Shown: one piece after another, positions 10,475 through 19,401 of the stretch
Numbering within the stretch: position 1 is the first letter of the stretch
Layout of the letters: each line of letters opens with the position of its first letter
Assembly: GCA_029747015.1 (NCBI GenBank)
Contig: JAKOGI010002450.1
Span: 1 to 64,000 of the forward strand
Source of the DNA: Carnegiea gigantea
Lineage: Eukaryota; Streptophyta; Magnoliopsida; Caryophyllales; Cactaceae
Length of the DNA stretch: 64,000 nt
Direction: 5' to 3'
Notes under the pieces: model-generated
Told to the model about the DNA's origin: nothing
What the model saw: only the letters and a program-made list of their open reading frames with translations
Database searches by the model: none
Made by a program: the position numbers and the translations under genes

Positions 10475-11351
10475 GATTTCATCTTTCAAATAGGCCCAAG
10501 TTTGTTTAATTTGGACATCATTTGATTGGGCAAAATATCGCTCAAAGATACGTTATGCTGATCCAGTTCAGTCTGAGATAGGTGCATTGTTTGGGCCATA
10601 ACTTTTAAGCCGCTTATCCAAATTGCGCAAATAAGCCCATTCTGGAAACTAGACTTCCAGGGCTTTCTATCAAGCCCAAGAACGTGTGATTTGGCTAAGT
10701 ATTCGGGAAGTTATGCTCTGTTGAAGTTGAGGCAGCTGCAAGGATTAATTCTGGGAATATGAAGAGTCTTCGGTTACATGTGATTGTGTGGCTGACATTG
10801 TGCACGTTTTTGGAGCCTTCTAGATTGGTGTAATCAGCTAAGAAATCCTAGAATATTCCTTGTAACCTCCCCCACCCCTTTTATGATGTGTCTTTCCATT
10901 TATCTTAGTCTTTTCATTTTACTAGTTTTAATTGTTAGGAGTTATTTGAGTCCTTTTGTTGTCTTTTGCTGAGCCTATATAAAGGGGGGGCGTGTGAGCA
11001 TTGTAGATCAGATTTCTAAGGCATTTTCAAGAGTAATTCAAGCACCTTTGAGAGTGATTCTCATTTGTGTCCCAAAAATTCCTAGTTCTATATCTTGAAT
11101 TTGGCTAATTCAAGTGGTGTTCTAGGTTCTCCTTCTTTTCTTTGGAGTGATTCCTCAGAAGAGTGAAGGGAATTAGCCCAAGACCAAGGTGTGTGTGGCT
11201 CCGGAAGGATTATCTCATACTCAAAGTCTTGCACTATCCATCTCTATCCTGTTTGGTGATATTCTTCATCTTTCGCATCTTTCTCTCTTTTCATTTTGCT
11301 TAAGTTTGATTTGAGTTTGATTTGGATCACTTTCCACCCACATATACATCA
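10249..11351 (+). repeat. LTR shared by E2 (3' LTR) and E3 (5' LTR), 1103 bp
   Basis: It starts TGATGGAGACCATC and ends ACATATACATCA. From about 10310 on it aligns closely with the E9 LTR (40201-41214), but its first about 60-120 bp are different. So it is a mosaic of an autonomous-type start and an E9-type body. The first 226 bp are the end of the E2 reading frame. Confidence 0.85.
10976..10984 (+). promoter_or_regulatory. TATA box in the E2/E3 LTR
   Basis: TATATAAAG followed by a G-rich stretch. The same box is at 40840-40848 and 43389-43397 in the E9 LTRs. It is the likely U3 core promoter. Confidence 0.6.
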
Positions 11352-11353
11352 AT

Positions 11354-11366
11354 TGGTATCAGAGCC
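11354..11366 (+). other. E3 primer-binding site
   Basis: TGGTATCAGAGCC lies 2 nt after the LTR end, a perfect iMet match. Confidence 0.92.
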
Positions 11367-11458
11367 AAGGCTTTTAAAGTGACCCACATCACACCCAAAT
11401 ACATTAACAAAAAACAAAAAAAACCGTGAACGTCCAGTGTCCACAGGCCAGAAATTTC

Positions 11459-11640
11459 GCACGGTGCCCCCGTGCCATACCACACGACCGTGCCATATTC
11501 ATTTTCCAGAAATCTTCAAGTCGAGACGCAGCACGGTGCCCCCGTGCCTACCAGCACGACCGTGCCACCCTACTTTTCTGCATTTCCTCAAGTCGAAGCA
11601 TAGCACGGTTCCCCAGTGCCCCATTGCACGACCGTGCCCT
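11459..11640 (+). repeat. E3 leader: three 72-bp tandem units with paired hairpins
   Basis: Units start with GCACGG at 11459, 11531 and 11603, exactly 72 bp apart. Each carries GCACGG...CGTGCC (stem 1; the third unit is imperfect, CAGTGCC) and then a second stem; the clearest are GCACG-AC-CGTGC at 11554-11565 and 11626-11637. The spacer CTTCAAGTCGA recurs. It lies between the PBS and the gag ATG, where packaging or dimerisation signals usually sit. The function is inferred. Confidence 0.8.
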
Positions 11641-11715
11641 CCCTCCTCTTCTCCAAAACAGCCTTTTTCTAGCCTAAACACATACCCACAAAGAACCCTT
11701 AAGCATTCATCCATC

Positions 11716-13116
11716 ATGATTTCTCTTGGGAACTTGCGAAAAGAGATTGCTTTGATTGAAAAGGAGATGGTCATCCTTGAAACTCCAAAGTTTCGTGGCC
11801 AAAAAGAAGATTTTCCTTACTGGATTTCCAAAGTGGATCAAGTTTTCACTCGCTACAATATTGACGAGCAAGAGAAGTTTAAGGTGGTTATCAAGAAGCT
11901 CTGAGGCCATGCACTTGAATGGTGGGAAAAGTACAAGTATAACAGGAAGAAGAGAGGAAAAAGTAAAATCACAACATGGGTTAAGTTAAGAGGTAAATTA
12001 ATGGATACTTTCACTCCAACCTCTTACTTACACAAGCATCCTTTTCTTTCCTTTGAGGTAAACGGCTTTAATTCCTCTTCTAAAAACCTCCATTTCAACA
12101 AGGGAAGTCCAATGAGTGCTTGTAACTCTAGCTCTACTTCCTTCTTTTATTTGGAGAAACTTAGCTCCAACAAAGATGAAGAGATCCTTGGAGAAAAAGC
12201 TTCAAGCCTAGTTGACCTACCTCTTGTTTTTGATGACTGTGGTGATGAAGAGACCTTTGAACTTGAGGCCCAAAGATCCGAGTTGAAGCAAGAAGAGATT
12301 GTGCAAGAAATTGAGCAATCCTTCACCCAAGAAGGGTGCCAAGAAGATAATGAGGTGAATTTGAGCATAACCCCAAGAATTGAAGAGCATGTAGTTAAAG
12401 ACCTTGAAGTGATGAAGCCATGTAGGGTTGCTGAAGAGTTTGAACAACTCTTGATTCAAGAAGTACGCCCTACCGAACTCCAAGCACCCGAGTTGGAGGC
12501 ATGTGGGGTTATTGAAGAAGTTGAGCAACTCTTGACCCAAGAAGAATTCACCTTAACCCCCATTCAACCTTCCCAACCCCCCAAGCCACAAAAGGACCGA
12601 CAAGCCTTAACCCTCATTCATCCTTCCCAAACCCTTGCCCCCAAAGAAGATTTCTCATTTCCGCCTCTTCTCCTCACCAGGTATGACCCGTTTTATCATC
12701 CTCCCCTCACCCTCTTCTATATCTCTCTAAAGGTGATGCCCTCTGACCTCCTTCCCCAAAAGCTCTCATATTGTGCGCGTGACCGCTTTCTTGAGAGGCT
12801 TGCTAACCCTTTGAGTTTGAGGACAAACTCAAATCCACCCGGGGAGTATGATACATAATCCCATATGCATCATTTTTATTTAAAGTCAACTTCCAAGAAG
12901 AAAAGTGTCAAACAAGAGCGTGCATGGGAACTCTCATATTTTCTCTTATTATGTGAGTTCAAGGATTTTAGACACCGTGAAGAAGTCAAGCAAGTGGCCA
13001 AAATCTGGATAAAATTCATATTCCTTCCGGAAGAATTGATGCCCGATTCATCCCTGCGGAAGGTAATTTTTTTTTGTGCTCATTTTTGGACAAGCTCAAG
13101 TGGACCCACAACTTGA
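11716..13116 (+). pseudogene. E3 gag-like protein with LTR-encoded tail
   Basis: The ATG at 11716 opens MISLGNLRKEIALIEKEM, followed by a Gag-core-like segment (WISKVDQVFTRYN, ALEWWEKYKY, APTSYLHKH-type). TGA at 11902-11904 breaks it; E9 keeps CGA there (41772). The frame resumes through a long acidic Glu-rich region (QEEIVQEIEQ, EEVEQLL repeats), Pro-rich linkers and RTNSNPPGEYDT. TAA at 12856-12858, just inside the LTR, is followed in the same frame by the LTR-encoded block (MHHFYLKSTSKKKS, CEFKDFRHREE, LPEELMPDSSLR). No CCHC knuckle or enzyme is seen. Confidence 0.75.
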
Positions 13117-14034
13117 GGCTCCACATGGTTTTGAAGTTTAAGATCTCAGATTTCAAACAAGCCCAATTATGTTTAATTTGGACGTCGTTTGGTTGGGCTA
13201 AATATTACTCAAAAAAGACATGTCCTGCTCCGGTCCAGTTCTGATATAGGTGTAATGTTCAGGCCATAACTTTTGATCTACTTATTGAAATTGAGCAAAT
13301 GAGCCCATTCGGAAAAATAGATTTCCAGGGCTTTCCAACAAGCCCAGAATCACCTGATTTGGACGTGTGTGCTGAGAGTTATGCTCAGTTGAAGTGGAGG
13401 CTGCTGCAAGGAGTTAATGCTGGGCAAGTGAAGAGACATAGGTTACATGACATCACCTTGCTGACATCATGCACGACTTGGATGGATTTCTTCAGCTGAT
13501 AGGAAGTCTAGAATGTTCATTGTAACCTCCCCCATTCCTTTAAGTTATGTCTTTTATTTTTCCTAAGTCTTTTCAATTTTCTAGTTTTAATTGCTAGGAG
13601 TTTTTAAGTCTTTTGGTTATCTTTGTTTAGCCTATAAATAGGTGGGTTATGTAGTTGCATTTGAATTCAGAGTTGTAAGCTTTTCCAAGAGTAGTACAAA
13701 CACCTTGAGAGTGATTCTCATTTGTGTCCCAAAAAAAATCCCTAGTTCTATATCTTGAATTTTGGCAAGTTCAAGTGGTGTTCTAGGTTCTCTTTTCTTT
13801 TCCAATTGGAGTGATTCCTTGGTGAAGACAAGAGGATTTGCCCAAGATCAAGTCCTTGAGTGGCTTCGCGAAGGATTATCTCAAGTGCAAGGTCTGGTTT
13901 ATCCTTTGTTCTGTTTTGTTATTATTTTCATTCCACCTCAATCAACCTTCCATTTTCTCTTTTCATTGGTTCAAATCTTATTTGGGTTTATTTGAGTTTG
14001 ATTTGGTTCACTTACCCCCCCCACATATACATCA
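12849..14034 (+). repeat. E3 3' LTR (subfamily B'), 1186 bp
   Basis: It starts TGATACATAATCCC and ends CACATATACATCA. It is closely similar to solo LTRs S1 and S2 on the other strand, and more distantly related to the E9 LTR. TATAAATA at 13633-13640 is a likely TATA box. The next bases (14035 on) are E4 LTR sequence that recurs uninterrupted at 16736. Confidence 0.88.
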
Positions 14035-15079
14035 TTTGAAACGTGTGAACCAATAAGAAAACAAAGGAGAAAACAGCACCATGCAATCTAATTGGTGAGC
14101 CGAAAAGGGGAAGGCACTTTATGGCTGTCCAATAGGAATTCAGCAAGCAAATCAGCATGTTTAAACTTTGTTTATGAGTAGATTAATGTATAATAAGTAT
14201 TAATAATGTTTTACTTCATGTTTAGAATGTATTAGACTAGTTTAAGCAAGCTTGTATTTTAGATTAGCACAAATCAGCTTGTTTAGCTCTTAATACCTTT
14301 CCTCCTTAGGAGGGAAAGGTGAGGTGCTTGTGTGTGTGGCTGCTAGCTTGCTTATTTAAAGGCACACGACGGCCCCCTTGTAACAGATATCAGATTTGAG
14401 TTAAAAACCTCTTTGAGAGCTTTGTGCTTTCATGCCTTAGTGCAACCAAATTCCAACTTGCTTATCCTTAATCTAGTCAATTAAGGTGGTGATCAAGTAG
14501 GTTTTAATCTTGAATTAAGTGGTGTTTCTGTATCTTAATCCAAGGTTAAAGACTCTAAACTTAAGTTTGGTGGTGATATCTGTATCCAAACATTGAGTTT
14601 AGCCTATCCTATCCTGTTTCAACTACACAAATTCTAAGTGAAGTTATTAGCTTGAATGTTCAACTTGTTTTCTTTCACTTAGTGTATTCTTCATATCCCC
14701 TCATCTATCCACTCCATTTACTTCCATTTATATCCATTTCCACGGTTCCTACCTCTCTAAAAGACTTGTATTCAAACCAAACTTCAAAAGCATTCAAACC
14801 GTGCAAAGTGGGAAATCCTAGTCTTTGTGGGCAGAAAAGTGGCATGGCCACCCCATGCCACCAAGCACGATCGTGCTTCCCCATGTCGTGTTGCTTTCAC
14901 TTGTTTGCTTCATGTTCTTGGTGAATCATAGCTTGGTTTCATCCTTTCCTTGACAAATCCATCACAACCAGCATATCTCATCACATTTTCCTTTAATTTC
15001 TCATGATTGTAATCTCCCTTGGCTTGTAAGCTTTCACTCTTAATTTGAGTTCTAGCCTAGACCCTCGGCAGGTACATCA
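14035..15079 (+). repeat. E4 5' LTR (right part)
   Basis: It matches 16736-17066 plus 20745-21460 of the 3' copy and ends GGTACATCA. It carries two GTGGTG...CTGTATC repeats (14518-14534, 14569-14587). A hairpin GGCATGG/CCATGCC (14841-14847, 14853-14859) is followed by GCACG-AT-CGTGC. The likely promoter element is TATTTAAAG near 14353. Confidence 0.9.
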
Positions 15080-15083
15080 TATT

Positions 15084-15095
15084 TGGTATCAGAGC
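15084..15095 (+). other. E4 primer-binding site
   Basis: TGGTATCAGAGC lies 4 nt after the LTR end, followed by the leader AAGTTCAGAGCTTGGCCTGAA, which resembles those of E10, E11 and E12. Confidence 0.92.
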
Positions 15096-15192
15096 AAGTT
15101 CAGAGCTTGGCCTGAAACCCACGCCATCCACACGCCCAAAGCTCCTCAAAACACAAATCCAAATTCATTCCCTCAAAACATCCACTTTCGCA

Positions 15193-15894
15193 ATGAGAAT
15201 TGGGAAAGATATGTCCCTTAGAAAAATCCTCAAACTACAAAAAGAGCTTGAAGCATTTGACCTCAGAACACAAGAAATAAACTGGGAAATGCAACAACAA
15301 GAAAGAGAACTTAATCTACTCACCCTCTGGTTTAAGGAAAGAAGGAAATCCAATCAGCCCTTTGTTTCACCAGAAATAGATCAAAGTCATAAAGTTAATG
15401 AGGTTACCACCAACTTACCTCCTAAGTTTGATGAACATGAAGATGAACAAGAGGAAATCAAGGAGGAAGAAAAGGAGGATCGAGAAGAGAAAGATGGGAA
15501 TACATTTGAAAAGAAAAAGCTTGAGGCGGAAGAAGGTGAAATACTCACCTTAGTCACCCACCATCCACCAAAAGACACGAACCATCATAACCATCTTTTC
15601 ATTCCTTTTGCTGAACCATCAAAACTTTCACCCACTCCACCCCCACCCAAAGCACTCAAACAAACCTTCCGTCAAAAGCATTCAAGGCCATTACTTACAA
15701 CTCCTAATCTTGAATTAAGAGTAAGTGAGGAAGTGGTTCATGACATGTTTAAAGAGTCCCCCATATACAACATCCAAATCAGCAAGGGACATGAAGAGAA
15801 GAGAGCCTCCAAGGTCAAAGGCAAGTTATTCAAATGGTTGATTCTGTTTCAGCCATACAATGAATCAAGAAGAGGAGGTAATTACCTAAATTGA
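15193..15894 (+). CDS. E4 intact 233-aa protein: coiled coil, acidic region and WLILFQP tail
   Basis: This is the only coding frame of E4, intact from ATG 15193 (a second Met at 15211 aligns with the MS start of related gags). Residues 7-55 are a strong heptad-type coiled coil (ILKLQKELEAFDLRTQEINW). Residues about 80-120 are Glu/Lys rich. From about 120 a conserved tail begins (THHPP, LSPTPPPP, ALKQTF, LELRVSEEVV, NIQISKG, KGKLFKWLILFQP). The tail also occurs in E10 and E12. Capsid core, CCHC and all pol domains are absent. It may be a trimmed Gag that joins particles made by an autonomous relative. The family is not recognised. Confidence 0.8.
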   Translation: MRIGKDMSLRKILKLQKELEAFDLRTQEINWEMQQQERELNLLTLWFKERRKSNQPFVSPEIDQSHKVNEVTTNLPPKFDEHEDEQEEIKEEEKEDREEKDGNTFEKKKLEAEEGEILTLVTHHPPKDTNHHNHLFIPFAEPSKLSPTPPPPKALKQTFRQKHSRPLLTTPNLELRVSEEVVHDMFKESPIYNIQISKGHEEKRASKVKGKLFKWLILFQPYNESRRGGNYLN

Positions 15895-15926
15895 TTTGAG
15901 GACAAATCTTTTTAACAAGGGGAGGA

Positions 15927-17066
15927 TGATGGAGATCCCTCCATGCCCTTTGATTTAAAAAAATCAAATCAAGCTAGGTAATTTCATTTTGGTGATTAAA
16001 GGGTGAATAATTCATCCTTGTTTTGTTTAAGGACCTAAAACAGCAGGTCAGGTTTGTTTTCAGCAGCAAACCCGGTTTTGAGAGGTTAATTATGTCAAAC
16101 CCTTTAAGGTTTAAGTCCAATATTTTACATTGGGATTAAAGTTCAAGAAGTCAGCTTTGCAACAAAAAAAGTTTCATCCCATTTGGACTTCATTTGCCCT
16201 CTCAAATTAGCTAATAAACCCAAGATATACAAACTGTCCAGCAGGGTCAGAATGTATCCGGTTTTGTTCTTTTCATTTCTTAAGCTATATTTTGGTATAA
16301 GTCTTGTATTTTTACATATTTTGGGTCCCTAGGATGTTAGCTATGTGGTCCAAGTGATAAAAGCAAGTTAAGTCAAGTGGAAGATGAAGAACCACGTCAA
16401 TCTTCCAAACCGTGCAGACTGAGACTCAGTTTAGACCAGCCTAGCCATTTTGATATTTTCATCAGGCCAATGAACTCCAAATTGAGTAATTCCACTTGGA
16501 GCTGTTAGAGGACTTCTTAAGATTTCCAACCATGTGTGGCAAGACACGTTATGACCACGTTTGCCCTGGGAACCGTGGCCTGCAATCAGACCCTGCATTC
16601 TGCCAGCACAACCTGGTTTAAGCATGAGGTGTTTTTCCTTCTCAAGTGGGTTTTCCTAGCTGCTTGGTTGCTTGCCTACATCACACCACGTCCAAGGCTT
16701 GCTAGAAACACAATAATTTGCTGCTGAGAAGGCTTTGAAACGTGTGAACCAATGAGAAAACAAAGGAGAAAACAGCACCATGCAATCTGATTGGTGAGCC
16801 GAAAAGGGGAAGGCACTTTACGGCTGTCTAATAGGAATTCAGCAAGCAAATCAGCATGTTTAAGCTTTGTTTATGAGTAGATTAATGTATAATAAGCATT
16901 AATAATGTTTTGCTTCATGTTTAGAATGTATTAGACTAGTTTAAGCAAGCTTGTATTTTAGATTAGCACAAATCAGCTTGTTTAGCTCTTAATAACTTTC
17001 CTCCTTAGGAGGGAAAGGTGAGGTGTGTGCTTGTGTGGCTGCTAGCTTGCTTATTTAAAGGCACAC
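15927..17066 (+). repeat. E4 3' LTR, left part
   Basis: It starts TGATGGAGATCCC after the purine tract and runs to the E5 insertion point within GGCACAC. Nothing coding is recognised. The sequence from 16736 repeats 14035 onward. Confidence 0.9.
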
Positions 17067-18408
17067 TTATGGAAGGTTGTAAGAAGAAGAAACCAACTCA
17101 CAACTTGCCTCAAAGTGGAATCTAAAATAAGAAGAAGGAAAAACAGCAAGGGAGAGGAGAAATTAAGAGTTTGGATAGTCAAGTGACCTTGCAAGGGATA
17201 ATCCGAGGAGCCACCCTTGGGGAACACTTAGGCAATCTCTTTGTATCAACTAGTTACAGAATTTAATCACCTTCTAGTTGAGAGAAAGAGACCTAGAGAC
17301 CCACTTGAGTTGCCAAGCTCAAGATATAACACTAGGAGTTTTTGTAGAGAGAGTTTGAAAACTCACAAATTCATTCATTCAAAGTTGTTTGCAAAGTGAG
17401 GCTCAAGCTGGTTTTTAAGCTTGATGGCCGAACCCCCTCCCCTTCCAAGCAGCAAAATCAATAGCTAGGTACATTTGGGGAAGAGTTACACATCTAATCA
17501 ACCAATGCTAGCTAAACACCTCACTACCTAGCTTAATCTACCTCATTAGGGGTTATAATGCCTCCCAAATGAGGTGTCAAGCTTACATGGATCCTTGAAT
17601 GCAGCAAAATGACTCATTCAGCAAGTGGGGAGGCAAGGGGACAAGTAAAACCCAAGAAAATCAGACCCTTGTACCGGTTTGGGAAGAACCGTGTAAAGGG
17701 GTGTTTCTCTTGTCCTTTCGGCTGGTTAATACCACACAAGGGGGTGCTTTGGATGGGATTTGAACCCATGATCTGATAAATATTTATGTCCCCTTTCATG
17801 CTGTAAAGTTTGACAAAAGTTGGAGTTGTGGAAGTCCACCAATTAGGGCCTTATTTCGGACTGTGCTGGATTGCGCCCTACAGTGCGCTGTCTCAGGTTT
17901 TGGCTTGGTTGACTGACCAAATGGACTCCAAATGCTTTGCAAAAGGTCTTGTTGGAAAGCTAAGATCTTAACCGTTAAGGGGGTGGTGCGTGCACGAAAT
18001 TTCCCCTCTATATTTTGCTCCGACAGCAACACAAAACCGGGCCAGAAACTGGATGAACTGGACAGTGCATCTTCTGCTGTGTACATGAGTTTTCTGACCA
18101 AGGCATGAACTTCTTTGGCCTCCTTGGGGGTTGAATGGGTGTGAGGGTTTGCTGAATGTGTGGATGAAGCTTGGGCACGATGGTCCCCATCATCCTTTGA
18201 AATGGATGGTACTTGTGATCCCCATTTGGAAAACCCCTTCGGATAAGGCACTTTGAAGTTCAAATAAAACTCCATAAAGTGTCTTTTGTTGTGAAACTCA
18301 AATTGTGGGACCAAAGAAAAGCCTTGCCATGCTTGAATTTGTATGGAGCTTACCTCCCATGAAGTTGAGTTGAAAGAATGAAAATGAGGCCCTTGAAAAT
18401 ATACATCA
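17067..18408 (-). repeat. E5 3' LTR, 1342 bp
   Basis: It nearly duplicates 19402-20744. In element orientation it begins TGATGTATATTTTC, and the first 613 bp are the end of the E5 ORF. The start used by E8, TGATGGGGACCATC, is found inside at 18179-18192, 216 bp from the end. A T-arm-like GGGTTCAAATCCC lies at 17755-17767 (minus). Confidence 0.9.
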
Positions 18409-19067
18409 AACCCTCTCTCTTCGAAAAGAATTGTCCTCAATTCTTGTTGTGAATGAGGGCATTCTTCTTGACTCAAGAGTTCCTCAATTTCATCCACAAC
18501 CTCACATGGCTCCAAATCGGACACTTGGGGTTCTTCAACTTCAAGCTTATCAAACTTTGGAGGTGAGTTAACTAGGCTTGTAACTTCCTCCCCAAGGATC
18601 TTTTCATCCTTGTTGGTGTTAGGGGTCTCCAAACAAAGGAAGGGAGTAGAATTATGGATGCAAGCACTCATGGGACGCCCCTTGTTGAAAGGAATGTCTT
18701 TAGAAAAGAAATTAAGGCCATTTCCCGCAAAGGGAGGAAAAAGATGCGTGTGCAAGTAAGAGGTTGGAGCAAAAGCACACTCTAGTTTACCCCTCAACTT
18801 ATCCCAAGTTTTGATCTTACTCTTCCCTCTCTTCTTCCTCTTATACTTGTACTTTTCCCACCATTCAAGTGCATAGCCTCGGAGCTTCTTACTAACCACC
18901 TCAAACTTCTCGTGCTCTTCAAGGTTGTGGCGAGTGAAGACTTGCTCCACCTTGGAAATCCAGTGAGGGAATTCTTCCTTTTGGCCATGGAACTTTGGAG
19001 TTTCAAGGCTGGCCAACTCTTTTGCAATCAAGGCAGTCTTTTTCCTCAAGTTTTCAAACGAGCTCAT
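17796..19067 (-). CDS. E5 intact 423-aa Gag-like protein, half encoded by the LTR
   Basis: The ATG at 19067 opens MSSFENLRKKTALIAKEL. A Gag-core-like block follows (WISKVEQVFTRHN, ALEWWEKYKYKRKKRG, LECAFAPTSYLH), then an acidic linker (VVDEIEELLSQEE). At about residue 220 the frame passes through the purine tract into the LTR without a stop. It continues for about 200 residues: DVYFQGPHFHSFNSTS, HNKRHFMEFYLNFKVP, KEVHALVRKLM, FWPGFVLLSEQ. No CCHC or enzyme. The N-terminal half matches E3 and E9. The tail matches LTR-encoded frames of E6, E8 and E9. An uninterrupted frame of this length suggests recent activity or selection. Confidence 0.82.
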   Translation of the reverse strand: MSSFENLRKKTALIAKELASLETPKFHGQKEEFPHWISKVEQVFTRHNLEEHEKFEVVSKKLRGYALEWWEKYKYKRKKRGKSKIKTWDKLRGKLECAFAPTSYLHTHLFPPFAGNGLNFFSKDIPFNKGRPMSACIHNSTPFLCLETPNTNKDEKILGEEVTSLVNSPPKFDKLEVEEPQVSDLEPCEVVDEIEELLSQEECPHSQQELRTILFEERGFDVYFQGPHFHSFNSTSWEVSSIQIQAWQGFSLVPQFEFHNKRHFMEFYLNFKVPYPKGFSKWGSQVPSISKDDGDHRAQASSTHSANPHTHSTPKEAKEVHALVRKLMYTAEDALSSSSSFWPGFVLLSEQNIEGKFRARTTPLTVKILAFQQDLLQSIWSPFGQSTKPKPETAHCRAQSSTVRNKALIGGLPQLQLLSNFTA

Positions 19068-19158
19068 GATGGATGAATGCTTAAGGGTTTGTTTAGGTTA
19101 AGGGAAGAAGCATGATTGTAGTAGAGTAGGCAGTGTGGTGTTTCGGGGTTGGAAGCAA

Positions 19159-19296
19159 GGAGCACCGTCGTGCTTTAAGGCACGGTGTGACCGTGCTGAG
19201 CTGCGGGCATGGGTTGGCTGCTGCTGAGTGATGGCACGGTCGTGCGCAGGAGGCACGGGGTGCCCGTGCCAACTCTCTGGTTGGGCACGGCTGAGA
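19159..19296 (-). repeat. E5 leader hairpin cluster
   Basis: On the plus strand GGCACGG...CCGTGC pairs are at 19179-19196 and 19252-19270, with GGCACGG-T-CGTGC at 19233-19245 and weaker copies near 19170 and 19286. It lies between PBS and ATG, as in E3, E7, E8 and E9. Confidence 0.75.
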
Positions 19297-19386
19297 TTTT
19301 GTGGAGAATGTGTTTGGGCTGTTTTTGTGAGTTTGGTGTTTGGACGTGTTTGGGCAAAGGGTGCTTGGCCAAGAAAGGTAGCCTAA

Positions 19387-19398
19387 GCTCTGATACCA
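19387..19398 (-). other. E5 primer-binding site
   Basis: Reverse complement of TGGTATCAGAGC, 3 nt from the LTR at 19402. Confidence 0.92.
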
Positions 19399-19401
19399 AT
19401 T

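Larger units (their letters stand above)
6345..11351 (+). mobile_element. E2: degenerate CRM-like Ty3/gypsy element hosting E1
   Basis: It is visible from mid-gag onward; the 5' LTR and gag start are left of E1 and off-window. Gag, CCHC, protease, RT, RNase H and integrase are followed by the tract ACCCGGGGGGAA (10237-10248) and an LTR at 10249-11351. That LTR is followed directly by the PBS and internal region of E3, so one LTR serves both. The E2/E3 compound sits in the 5' LTR of E4 (boundary 14034/14035). Confidence 0.88.
11352..14034 (+). mobile_element. E3: short non-autonomous element, tandem to E2
   Basis: The internal region 11352-12848 has a PBS, a leader with triplicated hairpins, a gag-like frame and the tract CCCGGGGAGTA, then an LTR of another subfamily (12849-14034). 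There is no protease, RT or integrase. Its left LTR is the E2 LTR. The internal region is nearly the same as that of E9. The two flanking LTRs differ in subfamily, so this is a recombinant, not a simple insertion. Confidence 0.85.

Noticed and set aside
11459..11640. CRISPR-like repeat array in the E3 leader
   Set aside because: Only three imperfect 72-bp units with similar spacers, in a plant retrotransposon leader; it is a tandem duplication with hairpins.
17690..17820. tRNA gene on the minus strand near GGGTTCAAATCCC
   Set aside because: No acceptor pairing, anticodon arm or box A could be formed; only a T-arm-like motif is present, duplicated with the LTR.
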